Positions 15,956 to 27,300 of a DNA stretch of 29,507 bases are shown piece by piece; position 1 is the first letter of the stretch, and each line of letters opens with the position of its first letter. The notes beneath the pieces were generated by a model, which saw only the letters and a list, made by a program, of their open reading frames with translations, did no database searches and was not told where the DNA came from. The position numbers and the translations under genes are program-made. The stretch is from DATGMB01 sp035293845 (lineage in GTDB: Bacteria; Acidobacteriota; Terriglobia; Bryobacterales; Bryobacteraceae): contig DATGMB010000114.1 in NCBI GenBank assembly GCA_035293845.1, forward strand, positions 1-29,507, in the 5' to 3' direction.

Positions 15956-17107
15956 ATGTCTTTGCAAACCGACGAACTGCCTGTTGCGCTTCCGACGTCC
16001 GGCGTGCGTCCCTGTCTCTCCCTGTACCAGCCTACGCATCGGCGCCACCCCGATAACCAGCAGGACCCAATTCGTTTTCGGAACCTGGTCAGAACCCTGG
16101 AGCAGTCGCTCCGGCAGAAGTATCCGACCCGGGACGTGCGTTCTCTTCTTGAGCCGCTGAACGAGTTGGGGCGTCAGGATGAATTCTGGAACCGTACGCA
16201 AGACGGACTCGCCGTGCTTCGGTCGCCCGACCTGTTTCGTGTTTACAAACTGCAGCGGCCGGTGGCCGAACTGGCCATTGTGGCCGATAGCTTTCACGTC
16301 AAGCCGCTGCTCCGCATCACGCAGTCGGCCGATCGCTACCAAGTGCTTGCATTGAGCCGCGTAGCCATCCGGCTTTTCGAAGGAAACCGCGACGCGCTCG
16401 ACGAGATCGACCTGGCCGCTGGCGTTCCGCGCACGATCGCGGAGGCGCTGGGTGATCAGCTGACCGAACCGCATCAGACCGTCAGGTCGATGGGTGGCGC
16501 CGCTGGATCCGGCGTAGCCATGCGCCACGGCCACGGCGGACGGAGTGATGAAGCGGAAATCGATACGGACCGGTTCTTCCGGGCCGTTGACCGCGCGATT
16601 ATCGAGCATCACTCCCGCCCTTCCGGGCTTCCGCTGTTGCTGGCTGCCTTGCCGGAACACCAGAGCATCTTCCGCAAGATCAGCCGCAACCCGTTCCTGA
16701 TGACAGATGGCCTGAAGATCGATCCCGAAGCCCTATCCATTGACGAGCTGCGCGACCGCACGTGGCGCGTGGTCGAGCCGCAATATCGGACTCGCCTGGC
16801 CCAACTGATCGACGAATTCGATCAGGCGAAGCCCAGAGGATTGGCCGCCGACGAACTCGCGCCGATCGCCTCCGCCGCGGCTTCCGGCCGCGTCAAAACC
16901 CTGCTGGTGGAAGCCGATCGCGAGATTCCGGGACATATCGACAAGTCGACTGGCCAGATCACGCCTGGCGACCTGCAACATCCCGAAATCGACGATCTGC
17001 TCGACGATCTGGCGGAGCTGGCTCTGAATCAAGGCGGCGAGGTGGTGATGGTGCCGGGAGAGCAGATGCCTACCCGCACGGGAGCGGCCGCGATTTACCG
17101 GTATTGA
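15956..17107 (+). CDS. baeRF family 3 protein
   Basis: 383 residues. The N-terminal pattern PCLSLYQPTHRRHPDNQQDPIRFRNLV matches the bacterial archaeo-eukaryotic release factor family 3 (baeRF3), a group related to aRF1/eRF1 and thought to act on ribosomes or RNA; experimental roles are poorly known. A His/Gly-rich loop (MRHGHGGRSDE, about 189-199) sits between the N-terminal and central domains. The C-terminal third (ALNQGGEVVMVPGEQMPTRTGAAAIYRY) is the eL30/RF-3-like end typical of the group. No signal peptide, so cytoplasmic. ATG 15956 has GAGG nine bases upstream. Codon usage looks slightly less GC3-biased than in the neighbours. It converges with katG. Confidence 0.85.
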   Translation: MSLQTDELPVALPTSGVRPCLSLYQPTHRRHPDNQQDPIRFRNLVRTLEQSLRQKYPTRDVRSLLEPLNELGRQDEFWNRTQDGLAVLRSPDLFRVYKLQRPVAELAIVADSFHVKPLLRITQSADRYQVLALSRVAIRLFEGNRDALDEIDLAAGVPRTIAEALGDQLTEPHQTVRSMGGAAGSGVAMRHGHGGRSDEAEIDTDRFFRAVDRAIIEHHSRPSGLPLLLAALPEHQSIFRKISRNPFLMTDGLKIDPEALSIDELRDRTWRVVEPQYRTRLAQLIDEFDQAKPRGLAADELAPIASAAASGRVKTLLVEADREIPGHIDKSTGQITPGDLQHPEIDDLLDDLAELALNQGGEVVMVPGEQMPTRTGAAAIYRY

Positions 17108-17113
17108 TGCTGG

Positions 17114-17146
17114 CCTGCCCCTCCGCCAGCGCGGCGGAAGGACAGG
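17114..17146. terminator. Hairpin between convergent baeRF3 and katG
   Basis: Arms 17114-17127 and 17133-17146 pair at 12 of 14 positions around the 5-base loop AGCGC. It lies between the two stops and has no strong T-tract. It could stop transcripts from both sides, or be a dispersed palindromic repeat. Confidence 0.5.
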
Positions 17147-17165
17147 CGCACTACCAACGCATTGC

Positions 17166-19382
<2,217 letters not shown>

Positions 19383-19432
19383 GTTGCATCCTCCTTCGAA
19401 TTCGCCAAACTCCGGCCCATACGGCCGCGCGC

Positions 19433-19858
19433 TCAACGCCCGTCGCGCCGCGGAGCGCACCTCGCGCAAAGCCCCCGGAAGATGACCTCGCATTCGCGAA
19501 GCACGCGTTTGCCGAGCGAGCCCGAGGCAGGCTTGGGCACCTCGTACCACTCCATGTCCTCGACGCTGCCGCAGCGGTCGCAGATGAAATGATGATGCCG
19601 CATCGTTTTCGCGTCGAATCGCGCGGCGCGGCCCTCGACGGCCACCTCGCGCACCAAACCCGCCTCCACCAGATCCCGCAGATTGTTGTAAGTCGTGGCT
19701 CTCGAAGAGCGCGGATCCGCGCGGTTCACCGCTTCGAAGATCTCCGCCGCGGTCGGATGCCCGGCATGTTCCAACAGGAACGCCATGACGGCGTAGCGCT
19801 GCGGCGTGCACCGCAATCCGTTCTCTTCCAACGCCTGCCTGATCGCCTCGGCGTCCAT
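19433..19858 (-). CDS. perR: PerR-type peroxide-sensing repressor (Fur family)
   Basis: 141 residues from ATG 19858; a TTG just before it (19861) is an alternative start. A winged helix-turn-helix (about 1-80) precedes the metal-binding dimerisation domain. Counting from ATG, the regulatory site residues H34, D82, H88, H90 and D101 each lie exactly three positions before the Bacillus subtilis PerR ligands H37, D85, H91, H93 and D104. D101, where Fur-type proteins usually have Glu, favours peroxide sensing. The structural zinc pairs are C93-x2-C96 and C131-x2-C134. It should repress its own operon, with katG, until peroxide oxidises the His ligands. The promoter and operator lie directly upstream. 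Confidence 0.93.
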   Translation of the reverse strand: MDAEAIRQALEENGLRCTPQRYAVMAFLLEHAGHPTAAEIFEAVNRADPRSSRATTYNNLRDLVEAGLVREVAVEGRAARFDAKTMRHHHFICDRCGSVEDMEWYEVPKPASGSLGKRVLRECEVIFRGLCARCAPRRDGR

Positions 19859-19865
19859 CAAGGAT

Positions 19866-19880
19866 TTAGAATATGTCTAA
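19866..19880 (-). promoter_or_regulatory. PerR box-like operator
   Basis: TTAGAATATGTCTAA is an interrupted palindrome (TTAGA...TCTAA) close to the 7-1-7 PerR box pattern. It covers the -10 of the perR promoter, so binding would block RNA polymerase. Confidence 0.7.
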
Positions 19881-19896
19881 AGTGAGACTCTGTCAA
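19868..19896 (-). promoter_or_regulatory. Promoter of perR-katG
   Basis: On the minus strand: TTGACA (19896-19891), exactly 17 bases, TATTCT (19873-19868). The start codon lies 6 (TTG) or 9 (ATG) bases after the -10, which suggests a leaderless or near-leaderless mRNA. Confidence 0.7.
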
Positions 19897-19937
19897 GAAT
19901 CAAACGTGCGGGAAACCGCAAATTCGCATTCTTCGGT

Positions 19938-21263
19938 TCAATGGCCCGCGTTTCCGCCGTTCTTCAACCGCAGAAACTCCGCCCGCGCCTTTTCCGCGTC
20001 TTCCGTCCGGCCCAGCTTCGCGTAGGCAGAGGCGAGAGAGAAGTAGATCTGCGGACTGCCCGGTTCGAGCTGTTTGGCGGTTTCGAGCTCCCGCACGCCT
20101 TCGGCCGTGCGGTCGAGCGAAATCAGGACGCGGCCCAGGATGGCGTGTGCCGCGAAGTTATCCGGCTCGGCTGCGACGGCGCGCTGCGCGTACGGCAGAG
20201 CCTGGGAATATTGGGACTCGCGCTCCATCTCGTTGACGATGGCGAGCAGCGAAGGAACGTGCTTCGGGTCGCGCGCCAGCTCGCGCTGGAACTGTTCGAA
20301 GGCCGCCGCGGTATCGCCGTGCAGCAGCACCATGCCGTATAGGTAGTGGAGGTTGGGCTGGTCCGGGTGCGCTTCGAGCAGCGCGCGAAGGGCGGCGGTG
20401 GCCTCGGCTTCGGGAGCTGCCAAGGCGCGGCCGACGGCCAGCGCCATGTCCTTTTCCGCGGGGGTGAGGTCCTCGGGCAGTTTGGCGAGGCGCAGTCCGG
20501 TGAGGCCGATCGCCTCCAGGAGCGCCGGCGCCACGACCTTGTTTTCGGGCGCGCTCAGCAGCAGCCCGGCCGCGGCATCGTGCCGGCCCTGCCGGTTGAG
20601 CAGCACGGCCAGATAGTAGATGGCGGCATTCCCGAGCGGATTCGCTGGGCCGAGTCCGATGGTGTGCGCGGCATCAAGGTGCTCGAGGGCGGCATCGAAA
20701 TCGCCGGTCTTGTATTCGCAAATGCCGAGCAGCGCCAGGCCCGCGACGGCCTTGGGATCGAGCGCGACCAGCTTGCGCAGCGCATCGCGCGCGGCGGCAT
20801 AATTGTTGCGCTCGTATTCGATGGCGGCGACATTCCACCATCCATCGCCCCAACCCGGCTTGAGGTGTAGCGCCTGCTCGTAAAGCTGCAAGGCATCGCT
20901 GTCGCGGCCGGCTTTGCGGGCTGCGGCCGCGCGGGCTGCGAGGGAAGCCCACTGTGTCTGTGGCGTGGAGGAATGGGGGGCATCGCTGACGCGGCCGGTG
21001 GTGCGAGCCTGCGCCGAATCGGCGAAGGCAGTGCGGTCAACCAGTGGCGCGGCGGGTGGCAGCGCGTTGCTGTCGCGGACGGCGTTGGGTGCCTCCGCTG
21101 CGGAATCGGCGAGGCTGGGGCGGTGGGAGTAAGGCGCGGCGGGTTGCAGGGTGGCGCTGACGCGAACAGGCTGGCGTGCTTCTGCCGCGGAATCGGCGAG
21201 GGTGGTGCGGTGGGTCTGCGGGGCCGCGGCCTGCAGCAACGCCAATAAGAGGAGGGCGATCAT
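19938..21263 (-). CDS. TPR repeat protein with N-terminal pseudo-repeats
   Basis: 441 residues with a short signal-like N-terminus (MIALLLLALLQAAAPQ). Residues about 17-110 hold four imperfect units of roughly 28-30 residues, each around HRTTLADSAAEAR..VR.S..L.PAAP. The last unit merges into the first TPR helix (ASLAARAAAARKAGRDSDALQLYEQAL). Several TPRs follow (about 110-430), with GWWNVAAIEYERNNYAAARDAL and LHYLYGMVLLHGDTAAAFEQF as clear examples. Probably a periplasmic protein-protein interaction scaffold; partner unknown. ATG 21263 overlaps the upstream TPR gene by 4 bp (ATGA), so the two are co-translated. Confidence 0.82.
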   Translation of the reverse strand: MIALLLLALLQAAAPQTHRTTLADSAAEARQPVRVSATLQPAAPYSHRPSLADSAAEAPNAVRDSNALPPAAPLVDRTAFADSAQARTTGRVSDAPHSSTPQTQWASLAARAAAARKAGRDSDALQLYEQALHLKPGWGDGWWNVAAIEYERNNYAAARDALRKLVALDPKAVAGLALLGICEYKTGDFDAALEHLDAAHTIGLGPANPLGNAAIYYLAVLLNRQGRHDAAAGLLLSAPENKVVAPALLEAIGLTGLRLAKLPEDLTPAEKDMALAVGRALAAPEAEATAALRALLEAHPDQPNLHYLYGMVLLHGDTAAAFEQFQRELARDPKHVPSLLAIVNEMERESQYSQALPYAQRAVAAEPDNFAAHAILGRVLISLDRTAEGVRELETAKQLEPGSPQIYFSLASAYAKLGRTEDAEKARAEFLRLKNGGNAGH

Positions 21264-22420
21264 TTCCGGTCCGAAGTCTTGTCGGATGGCTTGTCGGGCG
21301 GCTTGTCGGCCGGCTGCCCTTGGTCGCGGGCCTGCTGCTCCTGCTGCAGCTTGCGGACGACGGCGCGCACGCGGTCGCCGTCCTCGCGGCGGTTCAGCCG
21401 GTAATATACGGTGGCGAGCGAGACTTGCGCTTCGGTGAACGCGGGGTTCTGCTTGACCAGGCGCTCCAGTTCGGCCAGCGCCTGCTGGTTCTTTCCCTCC
21501 AGAATGTCGATGCTGGCGAGCTGGTAGAGCGCGCCGGGGTCGTCGGGTCGGACGTGCAGCGCGGTGGCGAGGTGCTGCCGCGCCTCGGCAAGATTGCCTT
21601 CCTGCTTCAGCAGCACGCTGAGCTCGAGGTTGGAAACGAAATCGTTGGGATAATGCGCCAGCTCGGCGCGGAATTCGGCGGTGGCCGCCGGCGTGTCGCC
21701 GGAGGCGCGGAGGGCGCGGCCGTAATAGGAATGCACTTCCGGCAGCGACGGGTTGAGCTCGACGGCGCGCCGGAAGTAGTCGATAGCGGAATTGAACTCT
21801 CGCGCCCGCAGCTTCATGGCGCCCAGCAGCAGTTGCGTCTCGGCGGATTCGCCGTCCCGGAGGATGCGGTCGAGAATCACCTGCGCGCGCGCGGTCTGCC
21901 CCTCGTTGAGCAGCGCGGTGCCGAGGAGGAACGCGACGCCGCGGTCGGCTCGCTTCTCGAACGGCGTCAGAATTTCGACCACGCGCGCGCTCTGGTTTTG
22001 CTGCATCAGGCAGGCGGAAAGCAGCAGCGCCAATTGCAGATTGTCCGGGAATTGCGGCTGAATCGGGCTGAGCAGCGCCACCACTTCGGGGTATTCGCCG
22101 GATTTATAGTGCGCCAGCGCCAGGTTGCCGATAATGGCCGGATTTCCCGGTTTGGCCTGCAAGGCCAGCTTGTATTCCTGGATCGCTTCCGGAAAATGCC
22201 CTTCCTCGACCAGCGCGGCGCCGATATTGGAATGGATTTCGCCGAGCTCGGGCCGCTGGCGGAGGACTTCGCGGTAAATGCGGATGGCGGTTTCGGGATC
22301 GCCGGATTTTTGCGCTGCGACCGCCCGTTCGAGCTGCGCCTGAATCGACTGGGCGCTCGCGGGGCACAGCCACAAAAACCACGCCCCAAGAAAAAGCAGC
22401 ACGCCCCGCTTCATGAACAT
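21260..22420 (-). CDS. Exported TPR repeat protein
   Basis: 386 residues from ATG 22420 (a second ATG two codons later at 22414 is equally possible). A signal peptide (KRGVLLFLGAWFLWLCPASAQ) is followed by about nine TPR units, for example GEIHSNIGAALVEEGHFPEAIQEYKLAL and PEVHSYYGRALRASGDTPAATAEF. The tail is Lys/Asp/Pro-rich (DKPPDKPSDKTSDRK). The open frame reaches further upstream to 22549, but that part runs through a terminator and has no signal peptide in place. Probably a periplasmic scaffold acting with the coupled TPR gene downstream. Confidence 0.82.
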   Translation of the reverse strand: MFMKRGVLLFLGAWFLWLCPASAQSIQAQLERAVAAQKSGDPETAIRIYREVLRQRPELGEIHSNIGAALVEEGHFPEAIQEYKLALQAKPGNPAIIGNLALAHYKSGEYPEVVALLSPIQPQFPDNLQLALLLSACLMQQNQSARVVEILTPFEKRADRGVAFLLGTALLNEGQTARAQVILDRILRDGESAETQLLLGAMKLRAREFNSAIDYFRRAVELNPSLPEVHSYYGRALRASGDTPAATAEFRAELAHYPNDFVSNLELSVLLKQEGNLAEARQHLATALHVRPDDPGALYQLASIDILEGKNQQALAELERLVKQNPAFTEAQVSLATVYYRLNRREDGDRVRAVVRKLQQEQQARDQGQPADKPPDKPSDKTSDRK

Positions 22421-22470
22421 CGATTCTATCCGATCCGCCAATGGCGGCGCGGCGCCCGCGATCCCGCTCC

Positions 22471-22493
22471 AAAAACCGGACAGACTATCCGGT
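22471..22493 (-). terminator. Second terminator after the malectin gene
   Basis: ACCGGA (22475-22480) pairs with TCCGGT (22488-22493) around a 7-base loop. On the minus strand a TTTTT run follows. It repeats the AAAAACCGGACA motif of the neighbouring terminator. Confidence 0.6.
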
Positions 22494-22537
22494 CCGGACA
22501 CCCGCAAATCGCTGATTCTGCGCGCGGGCTTCGCGAA

Positions 22538-22562
22538 AAAACCGGACAAGCTGTCCGGTTTT
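22538..22562 (-). terminator. Rho-independent terminator of the malectin gene
   Basis: AAAACCGGACA and TGTCCGGTTTT form a perfect 11-bp stem around the loop AGC, three bases after the stop codon. A run of T follows on the minus strand. Confidence 0.9.
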
Positions 22563-22564
22563 CC

Positions 22565-24172
22565 CTACTGCGATTCGTCCAGCACTTCGACCGCGTAGAG
22601 CGAAGCGTAATTATGCACCGGAACGAACGAGACTTCCAGTTTGCCCTGCGCATTCGGGGTGAGCCCGTGAAATGTCTTGACCAGCGCCCGGTTCATACCG
22701 CCCGCGGTCTTGAGTATATCAAAATTCCGCAGCAGAGCAGTACCGTTACAGAATACGTCGAAGATGCGCGAGCCCACACCGCCGCCGCCTGGATTGCCCG
22801 GCCCGAAATACTCTTCGGCGAAATATAAGGATAGAGAATAGGTCCCCGCATCGACGGGAATCGCGTAGTCGAAGTGCCCGTAGCGCTCGCGTGCGTAGAG
22901 ATCGGGGTCGGCGGTTCCGGTCAGCGGCACGTTGTGGGTGGCAGGCTGGCCGCCGTTGACGTAGGTGTCCGGGCTCCAGACGGCGCCGTTCGAGAGCGTG
23001 ATGAAGTTCTCCTGCGCGACGAGGCGAATGGGGTTGAGGCGGTGCGGCAGCGCGGGCACGAGCTCGATGGTATTGACCAGCGCCGGGCCGCGGCGGCTGT
23101 GAAATTCCAGGTGCAGGAAGCCGTCGGGCGCCGGCGAAATGTCCTTGAAGGCGCGGGTGTCGGCGACGTTGGTGCCGTTGGCGTCGGAGAAGATGTCGAA
23201 ATCATCCAGCAGCATCCGCCCGTTGGCCTTCACGTCGAACGTGCGGCTGTACTCGCCGCCGCCGGATGCGGTGCCCGGGCCGAAGGTGGTCTCGACGAAG
23301 CCGAGGTGCAGCTCGTAAACGCCTCTGGGCAAAGGAATCTGATAGGAAAAGTCGCCGCTGCGGCCGCTCTGGAAGAGCTTGGGATCGAACGCCCTGGGGA
23401 GGAACTGGCGGGGGGAATCGAACGGGGTGCCGCCTTCGAAGTAGCGGTCGGCCGCCCAGACTTGGCCGCCGCGATCGGTATACGGCATGGTGCGGCCGCA
23501 GGCGATCCGCACGGAATTACCGGCCGGCAGCGACGCGATCACCACCGGGCGGATGGTCACCGCCGCCGTAGGGGCCCCGGCCGCGATGCCGGGAACGGCG
23601 GGGGCGGTCCTGGCAGGCCTTCGGGCGAGGAACATTGCTCCAGCGGCTATCGCCAGGAGCAGCATGCCGCCAGCGATGGCAAATCCCCGCGGGAAAGGGC
23701 GCCTGGCCGGTGGCGCGATGTCCGCGACCACGTCGAAGCCCACGTCCGCCGGAGCTGGGGTGGGCGCTTGGTCCTCGGGGGCGGGGCAGGCGGATTCCGC
23801 GGCTGGATTCAGCTGGATGAGGGGCACATTCGGGATGAATGTGGGAACGTAGTGCCCCAGGGGAATCACGATCCGGAGTTTTCGCCCGGCGCCTTCGGAT
23901 TCATAGAACTGCTGGAGGCGGCGGCGCAGGCGGTGGACTTCCACCCGCGCACCGGCATCGGTGGCCGGATCGAAGCTTGGGGGCCGCTGCAACACCTCGA
24001 CCCCGATGCTGTACTCCTTGATCTGGTCGGCTTCCCCGTCCAGAAACTTGGTGCACAGGTAGCTCAATAAACGGCTCATGCGCGGAGACCGCGCGAATAG
24101 CGGCGACGCCAGTACGGCGTTCAACTCCGCGGTTGCCTCTTCCCTGGAGACATCCAACTTCAAGTCGGACAC
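22565..24172 (-). CDS. Winged-helix-like / TM / double-malectin protein
   Basis: 535 residues if started at GTG 24172. That start fits the family's usual N-terminus and lies 8 bases after an extended -10; an upstream GTG at 24274 would add 34 residues. Residues about 12-112 (ELNAVLASPLFARSPRMSRLLSYLC ... RVEVHRLRRRLQQFYESEG ... LGHYVPTF) match an N-terminal regulator-like, possibly winged-helix domain common in Acidobacteria. A Pro-rich linker and one membrane helix (about 163-183) follow. Then come two malectin-like carbohydrate-binding domains (about 220-370 and 375-535), with matching motifs WAADRYFEGG / WSPDTYVNGG and GPGTASGGGEYSRTFDVKANG / GPGNPGGGGVGSRIFDVFCNG. It may sense sugars outside and signal inside; this is an inference. 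Confidence 0.82.
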   Translation of the reverse strand: MSDLKLDVSREEATAELNAVLASPLFARSPRMSRLLSYLCTKFLDGEADQIKEYSIGVEVLQRPPSFDPATDAGARVEVHRLRRRLQQFYESEGAGRKLRIVIPLGHYVPTFIPNVPLIQLNPAAESACPAPEDQAPTPAPADVGFDVVADIAPPARRPFPRGFAIAGGMLLLAIAAGAMFLARRPARTAPAVPGIAAGAPTAAVTIRPVVIASLPAGNSVRIACGRTMPYTDRGGQVWAADRYFEGGTPFDSPRQFLPRAFDPKLFQSGRSGDFSYQIPLPRGVYELHLGFVETTFGPGTASGGGEYSRTFDVKANGRMLLDDFDIFSDANGTNVADTRAFKDISPAPDGFLHLEFHSRRGPALVNTIELVPALPHRLNPIRLVAQENFITLSNGAVWSPDTYVNGGQPATHNVPLTGTADPDLYARERYGHFDYAIPVDAGTYSLSLYFAEEYFGPGNPGGGGVGSRIFDVFCNGTALLRNFDILKTAGGMNRALVKTFHGLTPNAQGKLEVSFVPVHNYASLYAVEVLDESQ

Positions 24173-24180
24173 AGCGTCGA

Positions 24181-24189
24181 ATTGTATCA
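24181..24189 (-). promoter_or_regulatory. Extended -10 of the malectin gene
   Basis: On the minus strand TGATACAAT gives TGn plus TACAAT, a good extended -10. The GTG start at 24172 lies 8 bases downstream, so the mRNA would be leaderless. Confidence 0.5.
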
Positions 24190-24269
24190 GAAATGCGTTT
24201 GTAACGCCCGTACGAAATTGGTACGAAACGGAGATCCCGTAAAATTTGCCCTTGTAACGGTCGGAAACC

Positions 24270-24298
24270 TTCACAGCGTGGATGTGCCATAGTAGATT
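24270..24298 (+). promoter_or_regulatory. Promoter of the TonB-dependent receptor gene
   Basis: TTCACA (24270-24275), 17-base spacer, TAGATT (24293-24298). The 5' leader would be about 75 bases. Confidence 0.4.
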
Positions 24299-24378
24299 CC
24301 TATTAATTCAATCCGTGGCGGTGAAGCTCCGCAGCAGCGCCGCCGTGTAGATTCTCGGAAGATTAACGGAGAGGGTAT

Positions 24379-27300
24379 ATGAACAGGTCGCTTCAAAAGA
24401 CGCTTGGACGCTGGGCCGCCGCCCTGGCCTTTACCGTGCCGCTATTGGCACAGCAGAACGGCGCGATTACGGGTATCGTGACCGACCCGAGCAATGCCGT
24501 GGTGTCCGGTGCCACCGTCACGCTCAAGAACGACCTGAGCAAGGACTCGCGCAAATCCGTCACCAACGCCGAAGGGTACTTCAATTTTGCCTCGGTCCCG
24601 GCCGGCACATATAGTGTTACGGTCGAAGCCAAAGGCTTCAAGACGCTGCAGCGCACCGGGATCGTGCTGAACCTGGGCGATCAGCTCACGCTGCCCAACC
24701 TGAAACTGGAGGTGGGCGCCACGGCCGAGGCGGTTACGGTATCGGCGGAGGCGGAGAGCGTTACTACCGTGGACTCGGGTGAAAAGTCGGCCGTCCTCAG
24801 CTTCAAGCAGATGGACAACGTCCCGATCGAGGGCCAGAACGCAGCCGATTTCATTAAGATCATGCCCGGCATGGCGATGGCGAGCGACGCCGCAGGCATG
24901 GTGCAGAATCAGGCCTCGTACACCGGTGAAAAGATGGGCGTCGGCGCCGGGCCGATCGGCAACTACTCGGCCAACGGGACGCGCACGGGCGCGATGGACA
25001 TCATTTCCGACGGCGCGCACATCATCGATCCCGGCTGCAACTGCGGCCAGGCCACGACGATGATCACGGATTCCATGCAGGAAGTGAAGGTCATGACCTC
25101 CAACTTCAGCGCGGAAAACCAGAAGGGACCGGTTGTCGTGACCGGCGTGACCAAGGCGGGCGGCCAGAACTTCCACGGTGAAGTTTTCTTTTACGCGCGC
25201 AACTACAATCTGAACAGCAACGACTGGTACAACAACACGGCCGGTCTGCCCATTCCGCAATCGACCTACTACTACCCGGGTTTCAACCTGGGCGGCCCGG
25301 TGCTGGTCCCTGGGACGCGTTTCAACAAGCAGCGGAACAAGCTCTTCTTCTTTGTCAACTACGAGCACTACACGCAGAACATCGATAACGGCGCGCTGAA
25401 GGCCTTCGTGCCGACCCAGGCGATGCGGCAGGGCGATTTCAGCCCCGCTTCGCTCGCGGCCGCCGGCCTGAATCTGCCCTCCACCAGCGGCTGGTCGAAT
25501 GTCAATGGTGGCATCAACGCGTCGACGTACCCCGGCGGCATCATCCCGCCCTCGGATTTCGATAAGACCGGCGCCGGCATCCTGAACCTGCTGCCGCTGC
25601 CGAACGCGAACCCGGCGCAGACCGGCGGGTATAATTTTGTTCAGGGCAACGTCACCTACGCCAACGGGTTCCAGATCGCGCCGCGCATCGATATCGCGAT
25701 CAGCGAAAACACCAAACTGTATGTGTCGTACCGGTCGCAGCGGGAAAGCGGCAACCGCCGGACCACGCTCTGGTGGGGCAATACGCAGGACGTGCCGTAT
25801 CCGAGCCAGATCATCGACACCAACAATTCCGACGTGGTGAGCGCGAACCTGACCCGGGTCTTCAGCCCGACGCTGACCAACGAATTTATCTTCACGTTCT
25901 CGAATCTCGACCTGCCCAACAGCTTCGCCGATCCTTCCAAGATCGACATGAATAAGCTGGGCATTTCCTACAAGAACATTTTCGGCAATCCCGAAACCGA
26001 GCTGCCGGAGTACACCGGTTGGGGCGGCGGCGTCGCGACGATGCTGAATCCCTCGGGCTTCCAGCTCACCGGCTCGCTCTATGCCAAGAAGAAGCTGCCG
26101 ACGATCGCGGATAACGTTTCGAAGGTCTGGAACACCCACACCATCAAGGCGGGCTTCTACTGGGAGAAGACGGGCAATAACCAGCCCTCGGACAGCTCCG
26201 TAAACGGATCCATGGTGGTGGCGAGCTGGGGCAGCAACTCGCTGGGCAACGCCTATGCGGATACGCTGACCGGCCGCATCGCGCAGTACTCGGAGAGCAA
26301 CAAAGACACCATTCTGGCCCTGGCGTACCACCCGATTTCCTTCTATGCGCAGGATTCCTGGAAAGTCAACCGGCGCCTGACCCTGGACTACGGAATTCGC
26401 TTCGACCACCTCAGCCCCTGGTATGACGAGAACGGCACCGGCCTCGCGATCTGGAATCCGGCCCTATACAATCCGAACGCGCCGGCGACGGCGCTGACCG
26501 GGCTCGATTGGCACGCCCGCGATCACAACGTTCCGCTTTCCGGCGTCCCTGCCCGAGCGTTGTTCTACAGTCCACGGTTCGGTATGGCGTGGGATATCTT
26601 CGGCACCGGCAAAACCGTGCTGCGCGGCGGCTGGGGCATGTACCGGTATCACGACGAGCAGAACGTGCAGGCTGCGGCGCTCTCGATCACTCAAGGCGCT
26701 TATACCTTCTGTGCGAATAACTGCAACGGCGTCATGATCAGCCAGATCGGGACGTTCCAGCCCTCGGCGGTGATTCCCGGCTCGATCGGCGCTTTGAAAA
26801 TGGGGGATGACGAGCAGCCGCTGACCGAGACCTATTCGTTCACGATCTCTCAGCGGGCGCCGTGGAAGTCGACCTTCGAGGCATCGTATGTCGGGAACCA
26901 GTCGAGCCACTTGAACAACTGGAACACCAGCCTGTTCAACATCAATGCCATCCCGATCGGCGGCGAATTCGTGGGCGGGCAGTGGAGCAACGCTCCGAAC
27001 ACCCAGAGTTTCTATCCGTACCCGAATTACCAGACCGTCAGCATCGCGAGCCATGCGCTCTGGCAGAATTACAACGCGCTCCAGGTTTCCTGGAACAAGC
27101 AGAGCGGGCGGTTCAACTTCCTGACGAATTACACGTTCAGCAAGACGCTAGGTGTGCGGCTGTGGAGCAATGCGGCGAGCAACGTCGGGCTGAATAACGA
27201 TTACGGCCCGATGGCATCCGACCGCACCCACCTGTTCAATCTGGCTTACGTCTACCGGTTGCCGGATGCGACCAAGAACCACGCGGTGGGTGCGCTGATC

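Noticed and set aside
19383..19811. 143-residue N-terminal extension of KatG
   Set aside because: It covers perR in another frame, while ATG 19382 has a full ribosome binding site and gives normal KatG length.
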